From Nostoc sp. TCL26-01 (GTDB taxonomy: Bacteria; Cyanobacteriota; Cyanobacteriia; Cyanobacteriales; Nostocaceae), in the NCBI RefSeq assembly GCF_013393945.1, contig NZ_CP040297.1:6414809-6478808 (forward strand): DNA of 64,000 nt, given 5' to 3'. How positions within the stretch are numbered: position 1 is the stretch's first letter; each line of letters opens with the position of its first letter. Made by a program: the position numbers and the translations under genes. The notes below the pieces were generated by a model, which saw only the letters and a program-made list of their open reading frames with translations, was not told where the DNA came from and made no database searches. Positions 9,820 through 16,945 of this stretch are shown here, piece by piece.

Positions 9820-10377
9820 CTGAACGAAAAAAGCAAGAAAGCATTAGGAGCAGCAAGAATATATTAGTATTACCTGTTGTCATACTCCAGAGAATGCCTC
9901 TGTATCGTAATGTTATAGTAGGGAACAGGGAATAGGGAATAGGCAATAGGCAATAGTATCAGTAGCGACTGTCTGAAAAGTCAAGCGATCCAGAACAAAA
10001 AAATCAAGCAGAGAAAGTAAAGAAAAAAGAATCAAGGAGAAAAAAACAGCATCTCAAAGCCAGCTATGCTGTGATCTGTAAACAGAGAAGCCAAAGCACA
10101 ACAAGCTATGGTAAACCATCTTAGTATAAAAAGATGATCTTGATTAAGGAGACACGGTCACAGATTCATCAGTAAAACGCCAAGGCAAATGGTCGGTTTG
10201 GTATTGAGTGAAGCTACCGCTACAATCAACCGACAACTTTTTGCAACATTTTAGCCTTGCCACGCCACTACACGCACTGTGATTTTTTGTGTAAGCACAG
10301 GCTACGCCAACAAAAAGCAAATAGCAGTTCTATATAACTTTTTCACTCTTAGACAAAAACTCAAACTAAATTCCTAT
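9820..10377. other. Repeat-rich intergenic region
   Basis: Positions about 9918-9956 hold a GGAATAG/GGCAATAG tandem array. Positions about 10281-10320 (gtaagcacaggctacgccaa) are one reverse copy of a dispersed repeat also seen near 39640 and 43850. The middle (9960-10280) is A-rich on the plus strand with no supported gene. Confidence 0.6.
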
Positions 10378-10923
10378 ATGAACTCAGATATCATTTTAAT
10401 TGGTCCTATGAGAACCGGAAAAAGTACTCTGGGTAAACTACTAGCAGAAAAGCTCAATTTACCTCAAATTTCTATGGATGAATTGCGCTACAACTATTAC
10501 AAACAGATTGGTTATGATGAGGATTTAGCAAAAAAACTGAGAGTAGAAGGAGGTTTTGGAGCAATATACAAATATTGGAAGCCATTTGAGGCTTATGCAG
10601 TGGAAAAGTTACTAGCTGAACACAACAATTGTGTGATTGACTTTGGTGCTGGTCACTCAGTTTATGACGATGCTCCCCTATTTTATCGTGTCCAAAAAGC
10701 ACTGGAACCATACCCAAATGTCATTCTTTTACTTCCTTCTGCTGATTTAGATGAATCAGTGCAAATTATTGAGAAAAGAATGGGTGAGTTTAAAGAGGGT
10801 GATATTAACTGGCACGAATATTTTGTCAAACATCCGGCAAATTATAAGTTAGCCAAGACTGTAGTTTATACAAAAGATAAAACGCCAGAAGAAACACGGG
10901 ATGAGATTTTGCGTCTCATCTAG
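10378..10923 (+). CDS. Shikimate-kinase-like P-loop kinase
   Basis: A 181-residue P-loop NTPase with Walker A GPMRTGKST at residues 7-15, an acidic ISMDELRYNYY segment as in shikimate/adenylate kinase-like folds, VIDFGAGHSVYDD, and a nucleoside-kinase-like closing region with VILLLPSADLDESVQII. An upstream in-frame start at 10279 lies inside a dispersed repeat; I choose ATG 10378 because the conserved strand MNSDIILIGP begins there. It lacks the full substrate-binding set of AroK, so it is more likely a small-molecule kinase of unknown specificity. It stands alone at the edge of the toxin/antitoxin zone. Confidence 0.65.
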   Translation: MNSDIILIGPMRTGKSTLGKLLAEKLNLPQISMDELRYNYYKQIGYDEDLAKKLRVEGGFGAIYKYWKPFEAYAVEKLLAEHNNCVIDFGAGHSVYDDAPLFYRVQKALEPYPNVILLLPSADLDESVQIIEKRMGEFKEGDINWHEYFVKHPANYKLAKTVVYTKDKTPEETRDEILRLI

Positions 10924-10958
10924 AAGTAATAAGTGTAAACGCTCATCACAAAAATTCC

Positions 10959-11186
10959 TTATGCTGCATATCGCAAAATTTCGACTTCAGCACCTTTATT
11001 AACTGCTTCCTCTGCGCGTTGTAAAACCTGTTCGCTAACAGCAGCACTTAAATAATATTCGCCGCAATTATGACAAACATCTGCTGGGACACTTTTGAGA
11101 ATAACGATCGCATCATCTCGCTCTAAAGTTACTGTCACTAATCCTGGTTGAGTGTTGCCGTGTTTACATATAAAGCAAGCATTCAT
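10959..11186 (-). CDS. YgiT-type zinc finger / MqsA-like antitoxin
   Basis: A 75-residue protein with two CxxC pairs (CFIC near residue 4 and CHNCGEYYL near residue 38) that would bind one zinc ion. This is the N-terminal MqsA/YgiT antitoxin domain; the helix VSEQVLQRAEEAVNKG follows. Members normally pair with an MqsR-like or DUF4258 toxin. Here the nearest upstream gene on the same strand is a frameshifted RelE-type toxin, and the only DUF4258 gene is 1.1 kb away, so it looks orphaned. The zinc-finger call is firm; its partner is not. Confidence 0.8.
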   Translation of the reverse strand: MNACFICKHGNTQPGLVTVTLERDDAIVILKSVPADVCHNCGEYYLSAAVSEQVLQRAEEAVNKGAEVEILRYAA

Positions 11187-11210
11187 ATAAAATATCTCAA
11201 ACAGATTGTA

Positions 11211-11478
11211 TCAAGGAAAAGTTCTATAAATATCTTTACGATGTGCGACTCTTTGACAAATTAATGTTTGTGTTTCTTTGTCAAAACTAATACCTATTCT
11301 GTAATCACCTACGCGAATATTTATCATCGTAGCCTTTCATTTTTTGCAAATAGCCTAAATCAAAGGGGTTTTCTGATTCAAGTGATTGAAAGACGATTGG
11401 TTCAATCCTAGCTTGAATATCTTGTGGTAAATCTGCTAATTCTTTTAAGAACTTTTTAGTATATTCAACTTTCCACAT
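11211..11478 (-). pseudogene. Frameshifted RelE/ParE-type toxin
   Basis: Starting at ATG 11478, the frame reads MWKVEYTKKFLKELADLP with the RelE helix-loop-helix, then stops after 57 residues at 11305. The following strand and C-terminus, RVGDYRIGISFDKETQTL and VAHRKDIYRTFP, are present in another frame ending at 11211. The total of 268 bases is 3n+1, so a single-base gain or equivalent loss near 11315-11321 broke the gene. Intact RelE proteins read straight through this point as Y-R-I-R-V-G-D-Y-R. The start overlaps the antitoxin stop by 14 bases, the normal layout of such pairs. Confidence 0.82.
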
Positions 11479-11710
11479 TCTTTTGTTTTAATGATTGGTA
11501 ATATTTCCAGGCTTCATCTTTAGCGAGACGTTCATCATTTTCTGACTCTGCCATGAGTTTGATTAGTCCATAATTTTCTAAGATTTCTTCAATTTTCTCA
11601 AAGTCAGCTATAGGAATTTGTACAGCGATCGGTTGTTGATTTTCATCCATAATGTAATTTTTGGTGATTTCTAGCATTTTTCTGAGATCAGGTTGATAAT
11701 TTTGCATCAC
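11465..11710 (-). CDS. RelB/Phd-like antitoxin
   Basis: An 81-residue small acidic protein (GTG at 11710 or ATG at 11707). It shows MDENQQPIAVQIPIADFEKI, the dimerisation strand common in cyanobacterial RelB/Phd-like antitoxins of RelE toxins, followed by a helical, charged tail (ESENDERLAKDEAWKYY) suited to wrapping a toxin. It overlaps the broken toxin by 14 bases and follows the preceding DUF2283 gene without a gap, so the genes form one operon. A truncated copy of its N-terminal half occurs at 13601-13691. With the toxin broken, it may act as a stand-alone repressor or antidote. Confidence 0.72.
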   Translation of the reverse strand: MMQNYQPDLRKMLEITKNYIMDENQQPIAVQIPIADFEKIEEILENYGLIKLMAESENDERLAKDEAWKYYQSLKQKNVES

Positions 11711-12010
11711 TTAAATCATGTCGTAAATAGTATCATCTTCGCTGTAGCCTTTTAGTAATTGCTCAGATGCAAGACGATGCCAAGCTGCTTCTTCTTGTTC
11801 TTCTGTAGGTTCATTGACTACGATTAACTTACCCTGATTATCAGCACCTAATTGTTGGTTAGCATTAAGCAATTCAATTCCATAAATTGTGCCATCAGGA
11901 ACAATATCTACATTCATTTCTTCACTGATTTGAATGGTTTCTACTTGTACAGTTTTTTCTTGGAGACAGATATAAGCTATGTTGCATCTTGGATCGTAAG
12001 TAAGTTTCAT
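11711..12010 (-). CDS. DUF2283 protein with antitoxin-like C-terminal tail
   Basis: A 99-residue protein in two parts. Residues 1-65 are a DUF2283 domain (MKLTYDPRCNIAYICLQ, then DGTIYGIELLNA). Residues 66-99 are a tail (EPTEEQEEAAWHRLASEQLL, then GYSEDDTIYDMI) nearly identical to the tail of the 73-residue protein at 13692-13913, whose N-terminal domain is unrelated. This suggests a swapped binding module. The gene lies 2 bases from an upstream DUF2283 gene and abuts the RelB-like gene. DUF2283 function is unknown; association with small toxin-type genes is known for the family. Confidence 0.75.
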   Translation of the reverse strand: MKLTYDPRCNIAYICLQEKTVQVETIQISEEMNVDIVPDGTIYGIELLNANQQLGADNQGKLIVVNEPTEEQEEAAWHRLASEQLLKGYSEDDTIYDMI

Positions 12011-12012
12011 CG

Positions 12013-12264
12013 CTAGGCTGTTGTTTTTTCAACGTTTGTCATGTTTTCATTCGTAACTGACAAACCAATTCCTTCAATAATTACTTGGCGGAGAGTTTCT
12101 TGTCCACCAAACCGCTTGACAGCATCTAATATCTCAATACCAGCTAATTTTCCTTCTGCATCATAATCGGCGGCGATACCTTGGGCTAAATGTTGTGTTG
12201 TTACAGTTGTTTCGCTGAAAGTGATACTGAGAGCATCGACTTCGGCATCATAGCTAATTTTCAT
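12013..12264 (-). CDS. DUF2283 domain protein
   Basis: An 83-residue protein with the DUF2283 pattern: MKISYDAEVDALSITFSE at the start, DYDAEGKLAGIEILDAVKRF in the middle, and a short hydrophilic end. It lies 14 bases downstream of the DUF4258 gene. DUF4258-DUF2283 pairs recur in cyanobacterial genomes and are thought to be toxin-antitoxin-like, with DUF2283 as the likely antidote. That role is inference from context. It is paralogous to the next gene, so the pair may be a tandem duplicate. Confidence 0.8.
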   Translation of the reverse strand: MKISYDAEVDALSITFSETTVTTQHLAQGIAADYDAEGKLAGIEILDAVKRFGGQETLRQVIIEGIGLSVTNENMTNVEKTTA

Positions 12265-12278
12265 AGGAATATCTCTTT

Positions 12279-12566
12279 TTAGAAGTAATAAGTGTAAACG
12301 GTTATAATTACAATCTCTGTGGCTTTTTCAATGAATATCGGGCGGATTCGTTTTGTAGCATAAACCTTACCATTCCATTCTTGACCAAAGGTAAAGTCTT
12401 TTTGGCATTGTAAACGATTTTCTTCAGCTTCTCCCCAGGAACTATTGCGGATGGCTTCTTCTACTTCAGCTATTGTAAAACCGCGTTTTGTCACATAACC
12501 CAAAGCGTGTTGGGAAAATCTAATTGGCTTCACTCCCGTTTGATCTCCTCTTAGTCGGTCTATCAT
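12279..12566 (-). CDS. DUF4258 protein (putative RelE/MqsR-like toxin)
   Basis: A 95-residue protein with the DUF4258 signature: IRFSQHALGYVTKRGFTIAE (conserved His in SxHAL), then EVEEAIRNSSW, and basic strands VYATKRIRPIFIEK and EIVIITVYTYYF. The fold is predicted to be related to small RNase toxins. It is the first gene of a minus-strand operon continuing through two DUF2283 genes to a RelB-like gene. Toxicity is inference. The segment just upstream (12584-12652) is a relic of the neighbouring WD40 kinase gene. Confidence 0.78.
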   Translation of the reverse strand: MIDRLRGDQTGVKPIRFSQHALGYVTKRGFTIAEVEEAIRNSSWGEAEENRLQCQKDFTFGQEWNGKVYATKRIRPIFIEKATEIVIITVYTYYF

Positions 12567-12583
12567 TCCTTTACAAATATTAC

Positions 12584-12652
12584 GACGCTGTTATTGCCAG
12601 ACTAGCTGCGTCGCCAAATTTTGATATTTCCGCTATAGTCTCCGGTTAAAGG
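12584..12652 (-). pseudogene. Relic of the 3' end of the WD40 kinase gene
   Basis: Read on the minus strand this gives PLTGDYSGNIKIWRRS followed by a stop, matching the end of the kinase at 13969 (GDKSGNIKIWRRS). 53 of 60 bases match between 12584-12643 and 13951-14010, including bases beyond the stop. No reading frame extends further upstream. It marks one edge of a local duplication. Confidence 0.85.
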
Positions 12653-12812
12653 TAGGGTGTTGGCTGTGTGTGTTTTTAGGGAGTCAAAATTCCGGCAAAA
12701 GATGTGTAGTCAGATGCGCTGCTAAAATCAAGGTGCGATCGCAATACCAACCTAGTTTTTATTGTTTCATCCTAACTCTTACTGGTCTTTATTTTGTTGT
12801 CATTCTGTGAGT
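12653..12812. other. Intergenic region, nothing recognised
   Basis: This short gap separates the WD40 relic from the putative immunity gene. It contains one HIP1-like site and no supported gene. Confidence 0.5.
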
Positions 12813-13184
12813 TTATTGATGCAAATAATGGCTTTTATCTGTTGAATGTAGCTTTTCTTTTTGTTGAGCATCTATGAGACTTTGCTGCTGATTCATGAAT
12901 TCTTCAAATAAGTTAAAAAATCTGCCTACTGCACTTCTTTCATCAGCAGAATTAAAGAGAATGATGCTTGCCCATAATTGTCCAGTTTCAACCCGAAATT
13001 TTTCTCTGATCCATTGTAAAAAGGTTTGGAATTCTTTTTCTTGTTCAGTTAAAGGTATACCGAGTTCACGCCGAGCAAAATAATATCCATCTAAAAATGC
13101 TTGAAGATTAAAGATAGAATGTCTGCCCAGATACATCGCAGGTCTTTTTTTAATTTTTTGTAATAAATCGTAGAGATTATCCAT
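12813..13184 (-). CDS. Putative immunity protein next to papain-fold toxin
   Basis: A 123-residue soluble protein. It opens with MDNLYDLLQKIKKRPAMYLG, then HSIFNLQAFLDGYYFARREL, a pattern I associate with small cyanobacterial proteins next to secreted-toxin-type genes but cannot place in a named family. The rest is helical with aromatic residues and a charged, repeat-like end. It starts 24 bases after the papain-fold toxin on the same strand, the usual order of toxin then immunity. The immunity role is inference from position only. Confidence 0.5.
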   Translation of the reverse strand: MDNLYDLLQKIKKRPAMYLGRHSIFNLQAFLDGYYFARRELGIPLTEQEKEFQTFLQWIREKFRVETGQLWASIILFNSADERSAVGRFFNLFEEFMNQQQSLIDAQQKEKLHSTDKSHYLHQ

Positions 13185-13208
13185 ACTTAACTCACTGAAT
13201 GGCTTAAT

Positions 13209-13583
13209 TCAAAAGTAAATTTCAGTTATTTGAAGTTCTTTACCTATTTCCATAATAGGTGAATAGAGATTTTCCATCCAATCTAATCTGGTAATTCCTT
13301 GATAGTGAATGTTATCAAATACAATTTCAATATCATCTATTTGAATGATAATACCTTCATGATGACCAGTGGTAGCAATCAATTCTCCAATACTATCATC
13401 ATATATTCTGCCGTAGATTGGATCTTGTGAACCTGTATCCAATTTAATATACTTACCGCGAACTCCTTGTGATTCTAAAAATTCTTTGATAGCTCTAGCA
13501 CAAGGAATACAGTCAAAAATTCCGTAATTATTGGCAATCTGAATGATTTGTTGATAGATAGCATCATCTCTATTCAAAATCAT
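13209..13583 (-). CDS. Papain-fold toxin domain protein (Tox-PL-2-like)
   Basis: A 124-residue protein consisting almost entirely of a toxin-type papain-like fold. The likely nucleophile is in NYGIFDCIPCARAIKEFL (Cys25 or Cys28), the His in TTGHHEGIIIQI, and the acid/amide in VFDNIHYQGI. C-terminal MENLYSPIMEIGKELQITEI matches the family's end. Such domains usually form the C-terminal tip of large polymorphic toxins; here no N-terminal delivery or signal sequence is present. It may be a solitary effector, a displaced toxin tip, or a regulatory cysteine protease or deamidase. The gene downstream is a candidate immunity partner. Confidence 0.72.
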   Translation of the reverse strand: MILNRDDAIYQQIIQIANNYGIFDCIPCARAIKEFLESQGVRGKYIKLDTGSQDPIYGRIYDDSIGELIATTGHHEGIIIQIDDIEIVFDNIHYQGITRLDWMENLYSPIMEIGKELQITEIYF

Positions 13584-13600
13584 GAATTATCTTGCGTACA

Positions 13601-13691
13601 GTCAGCTATAGAAGTTGCTGATTTTCATCCATAACTAAATTTTTGATTATTTCTAACATTTTTCTGACATCAGATTGATTGTTTACATTGC
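13601..13691 (-). pseudogene. Truncated copy of the RelB-like antitoxin gene
   Basis: Minus-strand translation gives DVRKMLEIIKNLVMDENQQ, matching DLRKMLEITKNYIMDENQQ of the gene at 11465-11710. The start codon is lost, an internal deletion removes about five codons, and the copy ends soon after the segment equivalent to IPIAD. It follows the 73-residue tail gene exactly as the intact antitoxin follows the DUF2283-tail gene. Confidence 0.85.
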
Positions 13692-13913
13692 TTAAATCGT
13701 GTCGTAGATAGCATCATCTTCGCTGTAGCCTTTTAATAATTGTTCAGCTGCAAGACGTTGCCAAGCTGCTTCTTCTTGTTCTGCTTCTGTGGGTTCAGTG
13801 ACGAGAATAATTACTGTTACCTGCTGATTATTTGCTAACTGTTGCCAAATCACATCTGGTAATTCTATTTTGCCTTGAGTGGTGACGTTTGCTGTCAATT
13901 CGTATGCTTTCAT
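13692..13913 (-). CDS. Antitoxin-like small protein with shared C-terminal tail
   Basis: A 73-residue protein. Residues 1-38 (MKAYELTANVTTQGKIELPD, then VIWQQLANNQQVTVIILV) look like the AbrB/VapB-type strand-rich N-terminus common in cyanobacterial antitoxins. Residues 39-73 are the EPTEAEQEEAAWQRLAAEQL ... GYSEDDAIYDTI tail shared with the DUF2283 gene at 11711. No toxin gene follows; only an antitoxin fragment does. It is probably a solitary antitoxin left by duplication and decay. Confidence 0.68.
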   Translation of the reverse strand: MKAYELTANVTTQGKIELPDVIWQQLANNQQVTVIILVTEPTEAEQEEAAWQRLAAEQLLKGYSEDDAIYDTI

Positions 13914-13968
13914 GTTGGTTTTAATGTTTGTCAGTCTTACTTACTATTTTGATGGTGTTATTGCCAAA

Positions 13969-16593
13969 CTAGCTGCGTCGCCATATTTTGATGTTTCCGC
14001 TCTTGTCTCCAGCAGCAAGCCAATGGCGATCGGGGCTAAAGGCGACTGATCTAACTGAGTTAAAATGACCGAGGGTGCAAATTTCTTTACCTGTTGCAAC
14101 TTCCCACAGTTTGATAGTCTTATCCCCACTACCACTAGCCAAGATTTGCCCATCGCTACTGATGGCGACGGATTTAACCTTGTCGGAATGACCAGTGAAG
14201 GTGCGAATTTCTCTGCCTGTTGCGACTTCCCACAGTTTGATAGTATTGTCGTCACTACCACTAGCCAAGATTTGCCCATCGCTACTGATGGCGACGCAAT
14301 TAACCGAGTTGGAATGACCACTGAGGGTGCGAATTTCTCTGCCTGTTGCGACTTCCCACAGTTTGATAGTATTGTCGTCACTACCACTAGCCAAGATTTG
14401 CCCATCACTACTGATGGCAACGCAATTAACCGAGTTGGAATGACCACTGAGGGTGCGAATTTCTCTGCCTGTTGCGACTTCCCACAGTTTGATAGTTGTG
14501 TCGTAACCACCACTAGCCAAGATTTGCCCATCACTACTGATGGCGACGGAATTAACCCAGAGGAAATAACCACTGAGGGTGCGAATTTCTCTGCCTGTTG
14601 CCAGATTCCACAGTTTGATAGTGTTGTCATCACTACCACTAGCCAGGATTTGCCCATCGCTACTGATGGCGACGGATTTAACCTTGTCAGCATGACCACT
14701 CAGGGTGCGAATTTCTCTGCCTGTTGCCAGATTCCACAGTTTGATAGTGTTGTCATCACTACCACTAGCCAGGATTTGCTCATCATTACTAAAGGCGATG
14801 GAATCAACCGATTTGGAATGACCATCACCACTGAGAGTGCGAATTTCCTTTCCTGTCGTCACCGACCACAGTTTGATAGTGTTGTCATCACTACCACTAG
14901 CCAGGATTTGCTCATCATTACTAAAGGCGACGGAATTAACATAACTGGAATGACCAGTCAGGGTGCGAATTTCTCTTCCTGTCGTCACCGACCACAGTTT
15001 GATAGTATTATCCCCACTACCACTAGCCAGGATTTGCCCATCGCTACTGATGGCCACGGAGTAAACCGAGCTAGAATGACCAGTCAGGGTGCGAATTTCT
15101 CTTCCTGTTGTCACCGACCACAGTTTGATAGTCTTATCCCAACTACCACTAGCCAGGATTTGCCCATCACTACTAAAGGCGACGGAATCAACAAAGGAAG
15201 AATGACCACTCAGAGTGCGAATTTCCCTTCCTGTTTGCACACTCCACAGTTTGATAGTTTTATCCCAGCTACCACTAGCCAGGATTTGCCCATCACTACT
15301 AAAGGCGATGTAAATAAACCGGTTGGAATGACTAGTAAGGGTGCAAATTTCTTTTCCGGTTTGCAGATTCCACAGTTTGATAGTCCCGTCGTAACTACCA
15401 CTAGCTAAGGTTTGCCTATCGTTACTAATGGCGACGGAATTAACACTGGAATGACCATTGAGGGTGCGAATTTCCCTTCCTGTTGTCACTGACCACAGTT
15501 TGATAGTTTTGTCACGACTACCACTAGCCAGGATTTGCCCATCACTACTAAAGGCGACGGAATGAACCCGACTGGAATGACTACTCAGGGTGCGGAGAAG
15601 TTCACCTGTAGTTGATGAAAACAAGTGAATAACTGAATCTACCACACTTGCTAAGATATCTTCCTTGGGGCTAAGGGCTATGATTCCAGAAATCCTCAGA
15701 ATATTGTAGACGCATTCCCAAGATGGGGGCGTGAAGGGAGGAGATTTTACTGGTTGTGTTGGTGCTACTATCCCAGCACCCAACAAATTCAACCACTCCT
15801 GCACTGACTGAGGGCGAAACTTGTAATTTAACGCCATCCCCTTCATAATTGCCTCATTCACCCGATCGCCTACACTCGAATTCAAATCTTGAGGCGATCG
15901 CATGGTAAAATTTTGCAGTCTAGCTGGTGCTGGCATCGGTAATTGTCCAGTCAGCAAAGAATATAATGTAGCTGCTAAGGCGTAAACATCAATATATTCC
16001 CCTCGTTCGGCATCGGGTGCATACTGTTCTGGTGGCGCATAACCATCAGTTCTACTCTCTGTATGTCGCTGAACTGCACCAGAAATAAATTGTCTAGCCA
16101 GTCCAAAGTCAATCAGTACGGCTTCTGGCTTACCTGCACGCATCATAATGTTACTTGGTTTTAAATCTCGATGCAGCAAGCCTCTGTCATGAACTAGTAT
16201 CAAAGCATCGCCAATTTGCCGAATATATTGCAGTGCTTCTGCTTCAGGTAAAGCACCTTTTTCAGTTATCAGCTTACCCAAATCTTCCCCTTCGATGTAT
16301 TCCATCGCCATGCAGGGTAAGTCATCATCATCAAAAACGTTTTCTACTTCTACAATGTGGGGATGGCGACATAAAGCCAGGCGTAATGCTTCTTCTTTAA
16401 AGTCTTGCTTGAGTCTATTTTGATGCGGTATCCAAGCTGGATTATTGAGTATTTCTTCACGCAGGGTTTTAATTACCCGCAGTTTACCTTGTGGATTTTT
16501 CGCTAGGTAAGTAATGCCAATGCCACCTTCACCCAATTTTTGCTCGATGATGTAACGCCTGCCAAATAACTGCCGCCCTGGATTCCACACCAT
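13969..16593 (-). CDS. Serine/threonine protein kinase with 14 WD40 repeats
   Basis: An 874-residue Hanks-type kinase. Residues 1-270 are the kinase: glycine loop KLGEGGIGITYL, lysine in LRVIKTLREE, catalytic loop HRDLKPSNIM, metal motif IDFGLARQF, and activation segment GYAPPEQY. Residues about 300-874 hold one degenerate and thirteen clear WD40 blades ending in variants of DxTIKLW, enough for two seven-bladed propellers. Blades are strikingly alike (LASGSDDNTIKLW recurs), so the DNA is a 126-bp tandem array. No transmembrane segment is seen, so it is cytosolic. Start ATG 16593 gives the natural N-terminus MVWNPGRQLFGRRY. Substrates unknown. A relic of its 3' end lies at 12584-12652. Confidence 0.95.
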   Translation of the reverse strand: MVWNPGRQLFGRRYIIEQKLGEGGIGITYLAKNPQGKLRVIKTLREEILNNPAWIPHQNRLKQDFKEEALRLALCRHPHIVEVENVFDDDDLPCMAMEYIEGEDLGKLITEKGALPEAEALQYIRQIGDALILVHDRGLLHRDLKPSNIMMRAGKPEAVLIDFGLARQFISGAVQRHTESRTDGYAPPEQYAPDAERGEYIDVYALAATLYSLLTGQLPMPAPARLQNFTMRSPQDLNSSVGDRVNEAIMKGMALNYKFRPQSVQEWLNLLGAGIVAPTQPVKSPPFTPPSWECVYNILRISGIIALSPKEDILASVVDSVIHLFSSTTGELLRTLSSHSSRVHSVAFSSDGQILASGSRDKTIKLWSVTTGREIRTLNGHSSVNSVAISNDRQTLASGSYDGTIKLWNLQTGKEICTLTSHSNRFIYIAFSSDGQILASGSWDKTIKLWSVQTGREIRTLSGHSSFVDSVAFSSDGQILASGSWDKTIKLWSVTTGREIRTLTGHSSSVYSVAISSDGQILASGSGDNTIKLWSVTTGREIRTLTGHSSYVNSVAFSNDEQILASGSDDNTIKLWSVTTGKEIRTLSGDGHSKSVDSIAFSNDEQILASGSDDNTIKLWNLATGREIRTLSGHADKVKSVAISSDGQILASGSDDNTIKLWNLATGREIRTLSGYFLWVNSVAISSDGQILASGGYDTTIKLWEVATGREIRTLSGHSNSVNCVAISSDGQILASGSDDNTIKLWEVATGREIRTLSGHSNSVNCVAISSDGQILASGSDDNTIKLWEVATGREIRTFTGHSDKVKSVAISSDGQILASGSGDKTIKLWEVATGKEICTLGHFNSVRSVAFSPDRHWLAAGDKSGNIKIWRRS
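14010..15620 (-). repeat. WD40-coding tandem repeat, about 126-bp period
   Basis: About thirteen units, each coding for roughly 42 residues. Two consecutive blades (region 14220-14475) are almost identical in DNA. The array keeps a long open frame on the opposite strand (14065-15408), which is a by-product of the repeat and not a gene. Confidence 0.9.
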
Positions 16594-16705
16594 TGGTTAA
16601 AACCGTAGTTTCACTGATATTTATTTTGGCACATCATAAATATCAATTTTTAGGAAGGTTGATGTATAAACTTTGTATGCAATATATCTACATTTAGCTC
16701 TTTAC

Positions 16706-16945
16706 TCAACTTTGCTCATAGGCTGTTAAGAATTCGTCCCGCGAAATAGCTACTTGAGTGCAAATCGATCTTAATGTCCCTGATTTAATTTGGGATTGAT
16801 TAGGCATTACCAATGGTGTTTGCGAGCCATCTTCATTTTCTCGCACCATAACAATATGTTCGCGTTCCCGAACCATGCGAAACCCCAATAACTCAAATGC
16901 TTTGATAACTCTTTTCTTTGGAGCATCTACAGGAAACTTGGGCAT
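16706..16945 (-). CDS. hicA: HicA-type mRNA interferase toxin
   Basis: A 79-residue double-stranded-RNA-binding-like toxin of the HicA family that cleaves mRNA when free. It carries KRVIKAFELLGFRMVRERE, then HIVMVRENEDGSQTPLVMP with the family's active-site His, and a helical end. It lies downstream of its antitoxin with a one-base TAATG overlap, giving a hicBA order. Family members are usually 60-90 residues, so it is full length. Confidence 0.85.
   Translation of the reverse strand: MPKFPVDAPKKRVIKAFELLGFRMVREREHIVMVRENEDGSQTPLVMPNQSQIKSGTLRSICTQVAISRDEFLTAYEQS

Noticed and set aside
10144..10278. Minus-strand open stretch ending SFTQYQTDHLPWRFTDES
   Set aside because: No start codon, runs into a dispersed repeat, and matches no family I know; a relic cannot be supported.
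10279..10377. Longer N-terminus for the P-loop kinase
   Set aside because: The extension lies in a dispersed repeat and the conserved kinase strand begins at ATG 10378.
14065..15408. 447-codon plus-strand open frame
   Set aside because: It runs antisense through the WD40 array and is a product of the repeat; no matching domain.
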